DNA from: Desarmillaria ectypa
Taxonomy: Eukaryota > Basidiomycota > Agaricomycetes > Agaricales > Physalacriaceae
Assembly (NCBI GenBank): GCA_030407005.1
Contig: JAUDYN010000020.1
Coordinates: 1-37,185, forward strand
Direction: 5' to 3'
DNA length: 37,185 bases
This document shows, piece by piece, positions 20,289 to 30,896 of this stretch. Within the stretch, counting starts at the first letter, position 1, and each line of letters opens with the position of its first letter. Under the pieces are notes generated by a model. It was not told the origin of the DNA, searched no databases, and saw nothing but the letters and a program-made list of their open reading frames with translations. The translations under genes were made by a program, and so were the position numbers.

Positions 20289-20705
20289 TGTTAGGATTTT
20301 TCCATTATCTTATCTTATCTGAGTCATATCCATGACTCAACCATCTAATCCACCAGAGTTTCTGACTCGTATTGATCCTCTCACCAACCTTTACCCTCGT
20401 TCTCACAAACTGTCACCCCAGACGTTATCTATTGGACCATGATCCTTCTGAATCCATTCCACTTTGACACCATTCCAGCATGAGCATTACCATTTCATCT
20501 ACATATATCACCATAAAAGCAGTATATAAGTAGAGTAAAACTCAGTGTTGTACTCTATCTTTTGACTAAACTTAAATCATATACCTCTTACTCTCACACA
20601 CTAAAGACCACACTTAATCTTCTAACTGGGTAACTGTTTGAATGCATAACAGCCCAAAGAAGGCAGCTGACATCCCAAGTCACATGACTAAGTTGGTCCC
20701 TAACA
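20289..20705 (+). repeat. 3' LTR of element A
   Basis: 417 bp, TGTTAGG...CCTAACA, followed by the TSD CAGTA at 20706-20710. It is the partner of 9415-9831. Confidence 0.9.
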
Positions 20706-20710
20706 CAGTA

Positions 20711-20912
20711 TATGGTATTAGTAGCTTCTTATTTTTCAATTGCTTAATTAACACATTCAGTCTGCAGGTGGTAGGCAGTGGATGCATTCGGGGTGATGTC
20801 TAACATCTGGTACAGATCCTTCATGAACCTTGAGATGAACTGGGGACCTCAGTGTAAGGCTGAAAAGCTCTCTGGTGAGAGAATTACAGTTTGATTTTGC
20901 AAGATCTTTTCT
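20711..20912 (-). pseudogene. Element B integrase remnant with two deletions
   Basis: The - strand reads a piece of the RNase H-integrase linker (QTVILSPESF, compare VVVLSPEHF in A). It then jumps to GPQFISRFMKDLYQMLDI and NASTAYHLQTE, so the zinc finger and first Asp are deleted. A second deletion follows: shortly after that the sequence joins to the Pro-rich linker before the chromodomain, on the other side of element A. The fragment lies directly next to A's TSD and continues at 9409. Confidence 0.72.
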
Positions 20913-21526
20913 ATATAGTAAGTATATGAGGAGGTGCAAGAACCACCCACTTCAGATCAGTTAGGATCCACTTCTGATAGCAGATAAGAGTGAAAGAGTG
21001 GGACTCAGCATCCTTTTAAGAGATTTGGATTGTAAGAGCAATTTCTGAGTGATAGTAATGAGCTTCCATGCTGTCCACTAGCAATACTAGCCATGAAGCT
21101 GCTAAAGTATGCTAAGCTGGAGGTTTGGATAAGGAACTTATTCCTTTAGTGTGCTATGAGCTTGATTGATTATTCTCTAGTTACACTGGTGCTTTTATAC
21201 TTCTTCAACTTCTTACCTCTATACCTATCTGCTGTGACAAACTTGCCAAGTAGTGACCTGCTCTATTGTGTCCACCCCCTTTTTACACTCCTAAATGATT
21301 CTCCTAAAGGAAAACCATATGGCATCACCATTCTTGATGATATTAAGGCAGAGGTATGGGCTTCCACTGGTGGATGGCCATCCATTATGCTCTGGTGAAA
21401 AAGTGGGTTACTGATGGCAGATGATAGTGCAGATGGCAGTCTATTGTTCTCTGACCTTCATTTCCTTTATTTCCAGAAGATTCTTAGTCCTGTATTCCCA
21501 TTAACTGAGCATGTGGTTATGTTAGT
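20913..21526. other. Unassigned 0.6-kb segment between B and C
   Basis: This stretch matches neither the expected RNase H of B nor the 3' end of C. A + strand frame at 21156-21398 (80 aa, hydrophobic N-terminus, GITILDDIKAEVWASTGGW) is the longest open piece, and I do not recognise it. A 16-bp similarity to the A leader (CAATACTAGCCAT.AAG, near 21084 and 9860) may be chance. It is low in CpG like its surroundings, so it is probably another old repeat fragment. Confidence 0.35.
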
Positions 21527-21927
21527 TGTTAGACCCAAACTCTGTTGGACAACAATAGTAAACACTAGGCTGTATCATGTTCATACAGTCACCCAATGAG
21601 TCCAAGAATGTTGTCAACTAAGAGTCAAGACTAAAGGCTAGCTTTAGGTAAGAAGTGGAGTTGACAAGAAAAGTTTAGTATGATTAAACTTAGCTCAAAG
21701 CTGGAGAATATATAGTAAGAGCTAAACTACTTATATACTAAAGTACAGGTTCTAATAATAGATAGATATGCATGTGTCCATGAGTGAAATGAATGGAAAC
21801 AATAGTATAGTGGAACAACTGCAGCAAGCCATAGTTCTATGTCTTTGTAGGCACTGAGATTACATATGATAAGCTAGCATCTAGATGAAAGATAAGATAA
21901 ATATGAAAAATAGATGAAGTCATAACA
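21527..21927 (-). repeat. 3' LTR of element C
   Basis: 401 bp, + strand TGTTAGACCC...GTCATAACA. It has the same layout as LTR B: TATATAAG on the - strand (21730-21737) and TTAGCTCAAAGCTGG on the + strand (21690-21704) at the same spacing. A polypurine tract (AAGAGGGTAA type) adjoins it at 21928-21938. Confidence 0.82.
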
Positions 21928-21939
21928 TTACCCTCTTGT

Positions 21940-23410
21940 TAAGACAGACATCCCAACTGTCATTATGACCTGACTACTGGTCTTTCCAAAGGGGTCCCTC
22001 TTTCATGCCTTGTCATTCTCATTCCATTGATCTTCTCCTCTGTCATCATCCTGATTATTTGCTCTTCAGTAGTCATTAATAAGTTCTTTCAGATCTGCAA
22101 CTTCCTCTCCATAATACCAGTATTCAATGTGGGGATATTTCTTGATCAAATATTTCCATCAATCTCTAGTTTTCTTTGTATCCACTATAACTGTGGATTT
22201 TAGAGGAGTGACCACTATTGCTTGAACTTCTACTGCTCCTTTTGCATTGTCTAGGTTCCTTTCTGCAACTCATTGGTTCTTTTCTGCTCCATATTCCTTC
22301 CACTTGACTACATAATCAGTGACTATTCTTAATGGTTGACCTTTTCTTTCTTGAACTTTTCAGGGTCTATTATCAAGAATTGTCTCAATCTTGTACTCTT
22401 CTTCATGAATGATGTCTGATGGGAGTGGTGGTGGTTGTTTCTGATTAGAGAATGTGGGAGAGATATATATCATAAGAAGTGTTTCATTAAATATGAAGTA
22501 TATTTTTCATAGAGGAGGTAATTTCAGCTTGTATGCTGAAGAACCCTATTTTTCAAGTATGGTGAAGGATCCTACCTATTTGTCATTTAATGTTTTCTTT
22601 GGTTGGAGTAGATGAAGATTTGTGGTGTCAAGCCAGACCTTTTGACCAGTTTGATATTCAACTGCCATTCTCTTTTTCTTGTCATATTGAGTTTTCATCT
22701 GTTTTGCAGCTTTTTATAAAGCAGTTCAAGTTTCTTTATGGATATGTTTCATTATGTCTGTGAATGATTCTGATGCTGGGCTGTGAAGTGGAGAGTGAGT
22801 GTGTGAGTCAGGAGCAACTTGAGAGTTTCATCCATAGATGACTTGGAATGAGTTTTTTTTCATAGTAGAGTGCATCCAGTTATTGTGTTGGAAAGCTGTC
22901 AAAGGTAGCCATTCTGTCTAATCATCTTGTCAGTGATTGATGAATATCCTTAGATATTTTTCTATTTCCTGGTTAATATGCTCTGTCTATCTATCAGTTT
23001 GAGAATGGAATGCTGTAGAAGCATTTCCTTTGATTTGTAACATGTCATATCAGTCTTTTAAGAACTTAGACACAAATTATGGTCCTCTGTCAGATATGAT
23101 AGTGACTGGCATGCCATGTTTGGCATATACTTCATTGCATAAGATTTGAGCCCATTCTTTTAATGAAAGTTCTGTGCTATAGGCAATCAGAATAATCTCT
23201 TTAGAAAACCTGTCAACAATCACCAGGATGGTGTCATGGTCATTGAAAAGTGGTAATCCAGTAACCATATCAACAGAAATGTGTATCCATAGTTCTGAAG
23301 GGATTTCATTAGGATGGAGAGGAGCACACTTGGCTTGATTGTTGGTTTTGGTTTGAGCATATGTTTCAATATCCTTCTTCATCTTAGGCCACCAGTAATC
23401 TCATAAAACT
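21940..23410 (-). pseudogene. Element C integrase and chromodomain
   Basis: The region encodes HDHIMARHPR, WWPKMKKDIETY, SVDMVTGLP with the first Asp, ISDRGPQF with the second, and TDRQTEHINQ with the Glu. A GSF-type module and a chromodomain follow (EYKIETILDN, TDYVVKWKEY). Compared with A, the segment holding the CxxC of the zinc finger is missing. The tail after the chromodomain (STVIVDTKKTRD, IEYWYYGEEVADLKELI) is unlike A and B. Many stops are present. Confidence 0.8.
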
Positions 23411-24230
23411 AGCTCTTTTGTTTTCTCCACTCTGGGATGTCTGGCCATAATATGGTCATGACATCTAGCCACCACTTCTCCCTGTAGTGCATTGTTCTGG
23501 GAAATGTAGATCCTTTGGTAGTAGAAGATGAGTCCATCTTCCATCTTCATTTCTCTATCATGGTTAAGGGCTTTAGCAATCTCTTGGTCCCATTTCTGAT
23601 TGTCATGGGTTGCACTTTTAACCTGTTTCCAGATCTCTTCCTCTGTTGGCATGATTATGGCATTAAAGAATTCAGCTTGAAGGATGACAACCTCCTTGTT
23701 ATCATCCTTACCTTGTTCATGGTCTGCCCATTGACTGAGTAGGTCTGCCTTTTTATTGGTGGTCCCTGGTTTATGGTGTAGCATAAACTGGTATTCTGCA
23801 AGTTCTATGACTTATCACACTTGATGACAGTTGAGCTTTTGGGGTTTTTGAAAATATTGTAGATTTTGATGATCTGTCCAGATCTCAAAATATACTACTG
23901 CTCCCATAAGGTAGTGTCTCCATTCATCAAGAGCAAGCATAATGGTGAGTAATTCCTTGTCATATATTTTATAGTTTTGCTCAGTAATAATTAGCACTTT
24001 TGATAAAAATATGACTGGTCTCCATTTTCCGTCCTGTTCTTAGCTTAGAATGGTGCCAATTGCCCCCTCAATAGAATCTGCTTCCATGCAGAATTGACCT
24101 TTCTCTGTTGGTATAGCTAGGACTATGTCCATTGCCAATTGTGTTTTAAGTCACTGAAACATAACTTGCTGTGCCATTCATTCCCCATGTCCATGGCTCC
24201 TTTCCTGTGAGTTGTGTCATCAGCCTTACT
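23411..24230 (-). pseudogene. Element C RNase H and linker
   Basis: A linker (GKDDNKEVVILQAEFFNAI) precedes the integrase. The RNase H blocks YKIYDKELLTIMLALDEW and TDHQNLQYF are recognisable. The frame is broken in several places, and the first catalytic block is degraded. Confidence 0.72.
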
Positions 24231-24960
24231 ATATCACTATATCCTTTGATAAAGCATCTATAGAAGTTGGTGAATCCCAAGAATGACTGCAATTTCTGTT
24301 TTTGGTAGGAACTGGCTATTTAGTGATTCCAGTGATCTTGACTGGGTCTATGCAAATGGATCCTTGGCTAATGATAACTCCCAAGTACTTGGTTTCAAGT
24401 ACTTCAAACTTGTACTTCTCTGCTTTCAGAAACAATTTGTGTTTTCTGAGAAGTTTCAATACCCATTAGACAATGTGTTGATGTTCTTTCAGGTTTTTGC
24501 AGAATATCAGAATATCATCAAGATAGATTGTAACCTTTCCTGTGGTGATGAGATCCTTGAAAATATCATTCATCATTCACTGGAAGATGGGGGACAAATT
24601 AGTGAGCCCAAAGAATATAGCTGTGAGTTCAAATAACTCTCAGTTTGTTCTAAATGCTGCTTTCCATTCATCATCCTCTTTGATGTGTACATTGTTATAT
24701 CCCCATCATACATCCAACTTGGTAAAGTATTTGGCACTTCCCAGCTTGTCCATTAGTTTGAATATGAGTGGCAGGGAATATCAGTTTTTAATGGTCATCT
24801 CATTGAGTTTACAATAATTCTGGACCAGATGCAGTTTTCCATCCTTCTTTTTAACAAAAAAGAATAGTGAAGCTATTGGGGATTTGGAGGGTCAAATTTG
24901 CCCTGAGGCAAGGTTTTCTCTAAGGAATTTATTGAGTTTCTCTTGCTCAGTCTGGTTTAA
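24231..24960 (-). pseudogene. Element C reverse transcriptase
   Basis: This is a chromovirus RT with YLDDILIF intact (Asp-Asp codons at 24514-24519), the only one of the three to keep both. Flanking blocks include the palm motifs before and after, and QSFLGFTNFY-like sequence near 24270. Stops elsewhere disable it. Confidence 0.78.
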
Positions 24961-25199
24961 TGGATAGACTTTACAGTCTTGGGTTGATTGGCTTTATGAA
25001 TGGCTTGTATTTCAATTGCCTCTGTGAAGTCCACCACTAAGATAGTTTTCCCTTCTTCTAGTTCCCACTCATTGTCTTTATCAGCATCAGATAGTGTATA
25101 AAAATTCTGTATACATTGACAACAAGTGAACAGGATCTTGCCAGTCTCCCAGTTGATGATAGGATTATGGTGTAATAGCCAGTCATGTCTGAGGAATAT

Positions 25200-25440
25200 T
25201 TCTTTGCTTCCAAGGTTGGTGACCATTAGATCTATTCACTCACTGTGGTCTCCAACTTTAAGATGTAGTTTCACAAATGATGTGATTTCTCCTGCCTTGT
25301 TGCAGGATCTATCAGTGTTGTAGACTGGAATAGGGCTGGCCATTGGTCTCATTTTGAGATTGTGTGCATAAACATAAGAGCTATGTATTAAACTCCCAGT
25401 GCACTCACTGTTGATTAATATAGTAGCTCCTAGCATTACT
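25200..25440 (-). pseudogene. Element C protease, active site lost
   Basis: The motif reads INSECTGS where A has LDSGCTGS. Both the catalytic Asp (to Asn, codon 25410-25412) and the Gly (to Glu, codon 25404-25406) are changed by G-to-A. The downstream PIPVYNTDRSCNKAG block confirms the alignment. Confidence 0.78.
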
Positions 25441-25682
25441 TGGGTGTCCAGGGTTTCAATTTGTATGGGTACTTGTAAATCTTGGTGTTTGCTGTTATAG
25501 GCTCAAATATTATATCAAATAGGTTTGCAAAGTTCACCAAGCTATTCAAGAGTGCATGATCATTCTGCTTTTTGAAGTCCCTCAAGAAGGTTGTCTATAA
25601 CCTTCTCAATGCAGCATTTGTTTATCTAATTTAGTAAGATGGTTTTGGCAACTGCCTCACTCCTTGTGTCTTTGGTCACTCT

Positions 25683-26144
25683 TCAAGTCCATTCAATCTT
25701 GAAAGATTTAAGCCATTCTATTGGCTTCTTTTCTGAGAGTGTGCCCTTTGCTACCTCCCAAGGTTCCACTTTCTTCTTTGGTTTCTGCTGCTTCTCCTGA
25801 TAGTTCCTGAAGGTAGTATCATTTTCTTCATCAGGAACTTTGATAAGATCAAGTTTGCAAGTTGGACCTTTTTTAGGGACTCTCTGTCCCCAGTTTGGCC
25901 TGCTTGATCCTTGTGGGCAATTGAGCAGGTCATCCCCTTTGTTGATTGACTTGTCTTCTTGGTTTTTAGCCAAAATGGCATATTGGTTGTATGATTCTTT
26001 CTTAGTCTGAGTGCAAGAGATAACAATGGGTATACTGGAATGTATGGATAATACAGGCATAACTACAGAAATACTATGAGTCTGCTTTATAAGTCCCAAA
26101 TATACACCAGACTGTCTTTTTGCTAAGCAAGTGAAATCACTCAC
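25683..26144 (-). pseudogene. Element C pol N-terminal spacer
   Basis: An open frame of 153 codons in the -1 phase relative to the gag stop at 26143. It contains KVPDEENDTTFRNYQEKQ, matching the VEVPDEEDNMAF block of A. Its role is unknown. Confidence 0.6.
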
Positions 26145-26146
26145 TT
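26129..26146 (-). promoter_or_regulatory. Gag stop hairpin, element C
   Basis: The stop TGA (26143-26141) is part of a 6-bp stem AAGTGA/TCACTT with a 6-nt loop. Its position corresponds to the hairpins of A and B, but the sequence is different, which argues for structure being kept. The stem is short and could be chance. Confidence 0.35.
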
Positions 26147-27188
26147 CCCAGTGATATCTTTTAACTCTTCAATCTTGGAGTCCATGGCAGGCTCAGTTGT
26201 CAAGGCTCTGACCTCCTTCTTTTGATTTGAGAGTATTAATGGTATTAATATCCATTGGCTGCCCTCAATCACCATAGGTGGTGCCAGTGCTGGTTTTCTT
26301 CTCCAGCATACCACTTGTCATGCCAGGACTTCCCTTTGAAGTTCCAGCATTGTTGTTATTGGATTTTTTGTCATTGGAATAAACACTGTGGGTTGAATCT
26401 ATAACCTGCTGACATTGATGTTCTTGATTTATAATGATGATACATTCTTTCCATTCCTTGTATCCCACAGAAATGAAGATGCTGAGGTTGGAGACAGCAA
26501 GAGTATATGATTTGGGCACTTCTTGTTGGAGTGCCTCAATCATGTGTCCACAAGGACCAATGTCATTTCAGAGTCTGGCTAGCTTGGCCTGTTTTTCCAG
26601 TTCCTGGAAATACTTTTGGGAGATTTTGTTGCCCATGTAGAGGTTGTATATTTTCTTTTTGTGTACTTCTTCCACTTCTGCATCCCAGAATTTGTCAATA
26701 ATCATCTCAACAAATACATTCTATATGAGAAATCTGAATTTTTCCCTACTCAAGCTTCTTAACTCAGCCATCTCCATCATCCACCAGTCCTTGGCTTGCC
26801 TATCAAAGTAGGACTGGGAAAAAGCAACCTTGTAAGGGTTGGGAAACATATAGGCACTGTGTACCTGGAAATACACTTTGCAGTCTATGATGAATCTATC
26901 AATGTCATCAGAGTCATCTTTAAAGACTTTAGGCTTGCAGACCAGTTCAGATCTACACTCAGTCCAAGATACTTTGTCAGCCATATCTCCACTAGGTTGT
27001 GGTGGGGGCAGTTTATGTTTCCATTTTAGGGGTCTCCAAGAAAGAGACCATTGTTCTGGGTCTTTGGCATCCAGAGAGTATCATGGATCATCAGAGTCAA
27101 TGGGAGGATCTCTGTGAATTGGTCTGGTTCCTGGGATCCAGACTGGGGCTAGATTGCTGGGGTCTGGAGCAGAAGGTCCTGCACCTGC
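26143..27188 (-). pseudogene. Element C gag core, knuckle deleted
   Basis: Gag capsid features are present: VFKDDSDDIDRFIIDCKVYFQV and RQAKDWWMMEM. The following region ends QPMDINTINTLKSK, the counterpart of SMDIDQQRAKG in A, then jumps out of frame into the segment after the knuckle (MDSKIEELKD). The CCHC knuckle is therefore deleted. The N-terminal part is cut off by X. Confidence 0.75.
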
Positions 27189-28465
27189 TGATATACTTGG
27201 TAACAGTGAGTGACAAAAGAATTAGGGAATGGCAATGAACACCAATCACACTAAACCTCTCACTACTCTACACTTAATCACCAATATTGAATTCAGGTGG
27301 TTTCAAGTATGATGGAAGCACTCTGCAGACTTCAATAATCAAGTATAGTTATCTTAAAGACATTTTATTTGTTACTAGTGAGTTATACAAAGTACAACTC
27401 ATACTAGTGAGATGGGTAAGACACAATTGAATAAAGAGTGACTTGGTTTGAGCTACTGTGCTCATTTTGACTGAAACTGCTTCAGACTGGTGGCATTCTT
27501 GGCTCTATACTACTTTCTACAAGTGATAAACACTTGACTAGCCATACTCTTAGCTAACTAATAGCACTCTTGGCCTAAGAATAATACTATAAACTCTGAG
27601 AACTTTGCTTGAACTAACTTCAAAACATTCTGGATCTTTGCAGAATGCAACAAAAGCCTTTAGTTGGGGACACCAGTTACTACCAGTGAGGGCTCAACTA
27701 CTGGGATGGCTTGCCTGCTTTGCACAAGTGCCCATCCCACTACTTATATACTACTGAGGTAGAACTATAAATATTGTCTGGGTATAGGGCATATTGGTAA
27801 GGATTTCTTGGCTAGTCATGAATAATGGTGAATAATCACACAATAGTTGGTCTAGTCTGTTTTCTTTTCAAATGGTCAGTCTAGAGATTCCACAGTTGGT
27901 CTTTCTGCACTCTTGGCACAACTACATGCCCTAGTAATGCAGTTATATGGATATCCAGATATTGGTGCCTGTAACAGCTATCCGATCATGATCAAGGGTG
28001 CAGTCCAGCTCCACTAGCATCGATCATAAGAGATCTATATCATAATAGTTGGATCTGGGCTCAAGATTAATCCATTCCTAATTTATTTCTAAGTCCTGTT
28101 TCAAGATTGCCATGTGACTAGTTATCCTGACTTAGGTGTTTATATCCAGTCCAGTTTTCTAGTGACAGAACTTCATGAGATCTGTGTACTCTGCTCCTGG
28201 TTTTAGTATGCTAGTAGCATCCTTTATTTGCTAGTGGCTGTATTTAGTTCTGCTAGCATTCAAGTTACTAGTCTGGCCAGCTGGTAGATTTAACCTACTA
28301 ATAGTGTCACATCTAAGTCCTGACTCTACCAGTTGCTTACTGCTTTTAACTATCAGCTTGAAGCCTCAGCTATAGTCCTCTATGTATCACTAGTATAGGA
28401 TAGATATGCAATAGTATTGTTACAAAATTGCAAAATCTAGGTGTGAATGCATAGATAGTGTATCA
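27189..28465 (-). mobile_element. Repeat X, third copy at the C/B junction
   Basis: 1277 bp, homologous to the two X copies in A and in the orientation of the left one. It carries an internal deletion of about 80 bp and many CG-to-TG/CA changes. The flanks (CTGC on the left, CCAT on the right) are not a TSD. The left flank is gag of C and the right flank is RT of B. A deletion by recombination between two X copies explains this. Confidence 0.78.
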
Positions 28466-29200
28466 CCATGACTTTGACAGGGTCCATTTGTACTGAGTCC
28501 TGACTGATGATGATGCCTAAGTACTCAGTTTCTAAAACCTTGAACTTACATTTCACAGCTTTGAGAAAGAGTTTGTTCTTGTGCAGGCATTGAAGAATGT
28601 GGCATATGATCCATTGGTGTTCTTCTAGATCCTTTGTGAAGATCAGGATGTCATTAAGATAGATTGTGACCTTCCCCTCAGTGATGAGGTTGCAAAAGAT
28701 GTTATTCATCATCTATTGGAATGTGGCAGGTGAACTGGTTAGCCTGAAGAACATGATGGTGGATTCAAACAATCTATGATTCATGTAAAAGGCAGCTTTT
28801 TCTTTGTCATCTTTGCAAATCCATACATTGTTATACCCCCAGTGAACATCAAGCTTGGAGAAGTAATTGGCACTGCATAGCTTGTCAATGAGTTTAGAAA
28901 TGAGTGGTAGAGAGTATCAGTTCTTGATGGTCATTTCATTCAACTTTCAATCATCTTGAACAGGGCAAAGAGAACTGTCCTTTTTCTTAACAAAGAAGAA
29001 AGGGGAGGCAAACAGTAACTTCAAGAGGTGGATGCATCTGGAGCTGAGGTTTTCATCAAGGAACTTGTTGAATTGCTCTTGCTCATTCCAGTTCAGTGGA
29101 TAGACTTTGCAGTCTAGTGTTGATTTTGTATTGGGCATCAACTCAATGGCATGATCCTATAGTTTTCACTCAGGAAGTTTGTCAAAGTTCTCCTTTGAGA
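28466..29200 (-). pseudogene. Element B reverse transcriptase, cut by X
   Basis: RT blocks run from [13 protein letters not shown] through YFSKLDVHWGYNNVWI and IYLNDILIFT to EYLGIIISQDSVQMDPVKV, where repeat X begins. The C-terminal part and RNase H are absent. The catalytic box reads YLND (Asn codon 28653-28655), as in A. Stops are frequent. Confidence 0.8.
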
Positions 29201-29479
29201 ATAGGTCCCTGAAACTTTGGTACTAAGGAGGCATGAGCTCCTCAAACATCTTCTTCAGTTTTTCCACATTAGCATGATAGACAGCACAAATGATCAGTTC
29301 TTCTTGCATGTTGATGGCAAGGATGGTCTTGCCATCCTCCAATTCTTTGTCCCACTTATTATCATTATTGGCATCAGAAAGGGGGATAGAATTCTTAGTG
29401 CATTGACAGTGTCTGAAAATCATCATGCCTGTCTTCCAGTTGATTACTAGATTATGGTGTTTTAGCCAGTCATGGCCTA

Positions 29480-29790
29480 ATTAAATTGTCTTGGAGCCAA
29501 GGTTGATGACTACAAGGTCAATTTATTTGCTATGACCCCTGATAGTCATGCATAGTTTGACAAACTCAATCATATCATCTACCTTGTTGTAGGTTCCATC
29601 AGTATTGTAAATGAGAATAGGAGTGGCAGCCTTTTGAATGTTGAGGTCATGCTCTAGGACATAGGAGCAGTTAATTGAGCTGCCAGTACAGCCACTATTG
29701 AGTAGTGCTTTGGTTGAAAGAGTATGCATTCTAGTATACAAGGTGAGTTGTACTTCTATCATAAAGTTGTGCCCCAAGCTTTTCATACTA
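29480..29790 (-). pseudogene. Element B protease, active-site Asp to Asn
   Basis: ALLNSGCTGSSIN replaces the ALLDSGCTGSSIN of A (Asn codon 29697-29699). The downstream block PILIYNTDGTYNKV confirms the family. A G-to-A change removes the catalytic Asp. Confidence 0.78.
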
Positions 29791-30893
29791 TGAATGTAGT
29801 GGATCAGTTTATGGAGCTTGAAAAGTCACACTCTTGTGTCCTCACCTCCATTTCTTAGCTCTTTGATGAGCTCATTAGTAATCTCATTAGTACATTTGGG
29901 GTGTACTCACATGGAGAGGATGGCCTTTGTGATAGCCATGGTTTTTGCATCATAGACTGCTCACAAGGTCCAGTTTATCTCAAAGGGTTTGTACCAAATG
30001 TCAGTGGATATTCTCTCTATAGAGCAGGCTATAGATTCTTTGTGAGTCATAGTTTGAGCATTTTTAGCCAGTGATGTGGGTGAAAGGATATAACTCTGTC
30101 TCTTACACTGCTTCTCCTCCCATATGTGAAAGGCAGTGTTATCATTCTTATCAGGCACCTCAACTATGGTGACCTTCAGCCTCCTTTTTACTGCCTGGAT
30201 ACTAGCAGATCCTCTCTCTTCTTTGGCTGTATTAGCATCCAATGGAGGGTAGTCAGAGTGGGAATTGTGGTTTCTGGAGGAGTCATTCCTGATGGCAAAG
30301 GGTTGCTCTGGGACAATGGGTTGGGCCTAAACCATCAGCTTTTCCCTTTTTCTTTGGGCCTGATGATTCACTCAAACTATTCTTAGGGTTACTGATTCAG
30401 GAAGTAGCTGCTCTTGTTGCATTGTTGATGATATTTCTGGAGTTTGCTACTCCTGTTCAGCCTTGGTAGGTATTTGAGGGTTTCTCCACCAGCCCTGATG
30501 AAGCATAACTTGGCCCCCTGGGAAGCACTGAGACTTTTAGCTTCAGAGGCTAAGAGCATCCCATCTACTTGTCTCTGTTTCAAGCATAGCTCATGTTGTG
30601 GCTCTAGCACCATCTGATATGTCTTATGCTTCATCAGAGGGTCAGAATTTGTTGTAAATAGTTGTGTCATTGCTGCTCAGCAGCTTATTATAGCAATTCT
30701 GGGTCATCAATTCTTGTACTAGTTTACTAATCATGTGAGAGACATTAGAAGTGAGGGTACTGTCCTTGTTATGAATGTGCATAGAAATATTTACAGTAGT
30801 ACCTAGAAATGTATCATACAGCCTGACCAGCAGGAGATGAGAGCATACCAGTGTAGTTCTTGGTTGTCAAAGAGGAATTGAACCTTTGACAAC
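29791..30893 (-). pseudogene. Element B pol N-terminal spacer
   Basis: VTIVEVPDKNDNTAF marks the conserved block before the protease. The rest is broken over several frames, so the original phase relative to gag cannot be read here. Confidence 0.5.
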
Positions 30894-30896
30894 CTA
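30862..30896 (-). promoter_or_regulatory. Gag stop and perfect 11-bp hairpin, element B
   Basis: The gag frame ends VEEVKE-TAG (30896-30894). GGTTGTCAAAG (30894-30884) pairs perfectly with CTTTGACAACC (30872-30862) across an 11-nt loop, and the stem starts on the stop codon. A keeps the loop sequence and most of the stem. Survival of a perfect stem in an otherwise decayed element suggests it was under selection when the element was active. Confidence 0.55.

Larger units (their letters stand above)
9415..20705 (+). mobile_element. Chromovirus A, nearly complete but internally inverted
   Basis: This is a + strand Ty3/gypsy element with 417-bp LTRs at 9415-9831 and 20289-20705 and a perfect TSD CAGTA (9410-9414 and 20706-20710). 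It inserted into the integrase end of B. It contains all expected domains, but the gag core to integrase N-half lies reversed at 12511-17784 between two inverted X repeats. The LTRs differ at about 27 positions by eye, nearly all transitions. Catalytic and frame-breaking changes are widespread, so it is inactive. Confidence 0.88.
21527..27188 (-). mobile_element. Chromovirus C, truncated at its 5' end
   Basis: A - strand Ty3/gypsy element with its 3' LTR at 21527-21927. Integrase, RNase H, RT, protease, pol spacer and gag core follow to 27188, where the sequence ends abruptly at repeat X. The 5' LTR, leader and gag N-terminus are missing, and so no TSD can be tested. It is more strongly depleted of CpG than A. 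Its chromodomain tail differs from A and B, so it belongs to a separate lineage. Confidence 0.82.
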
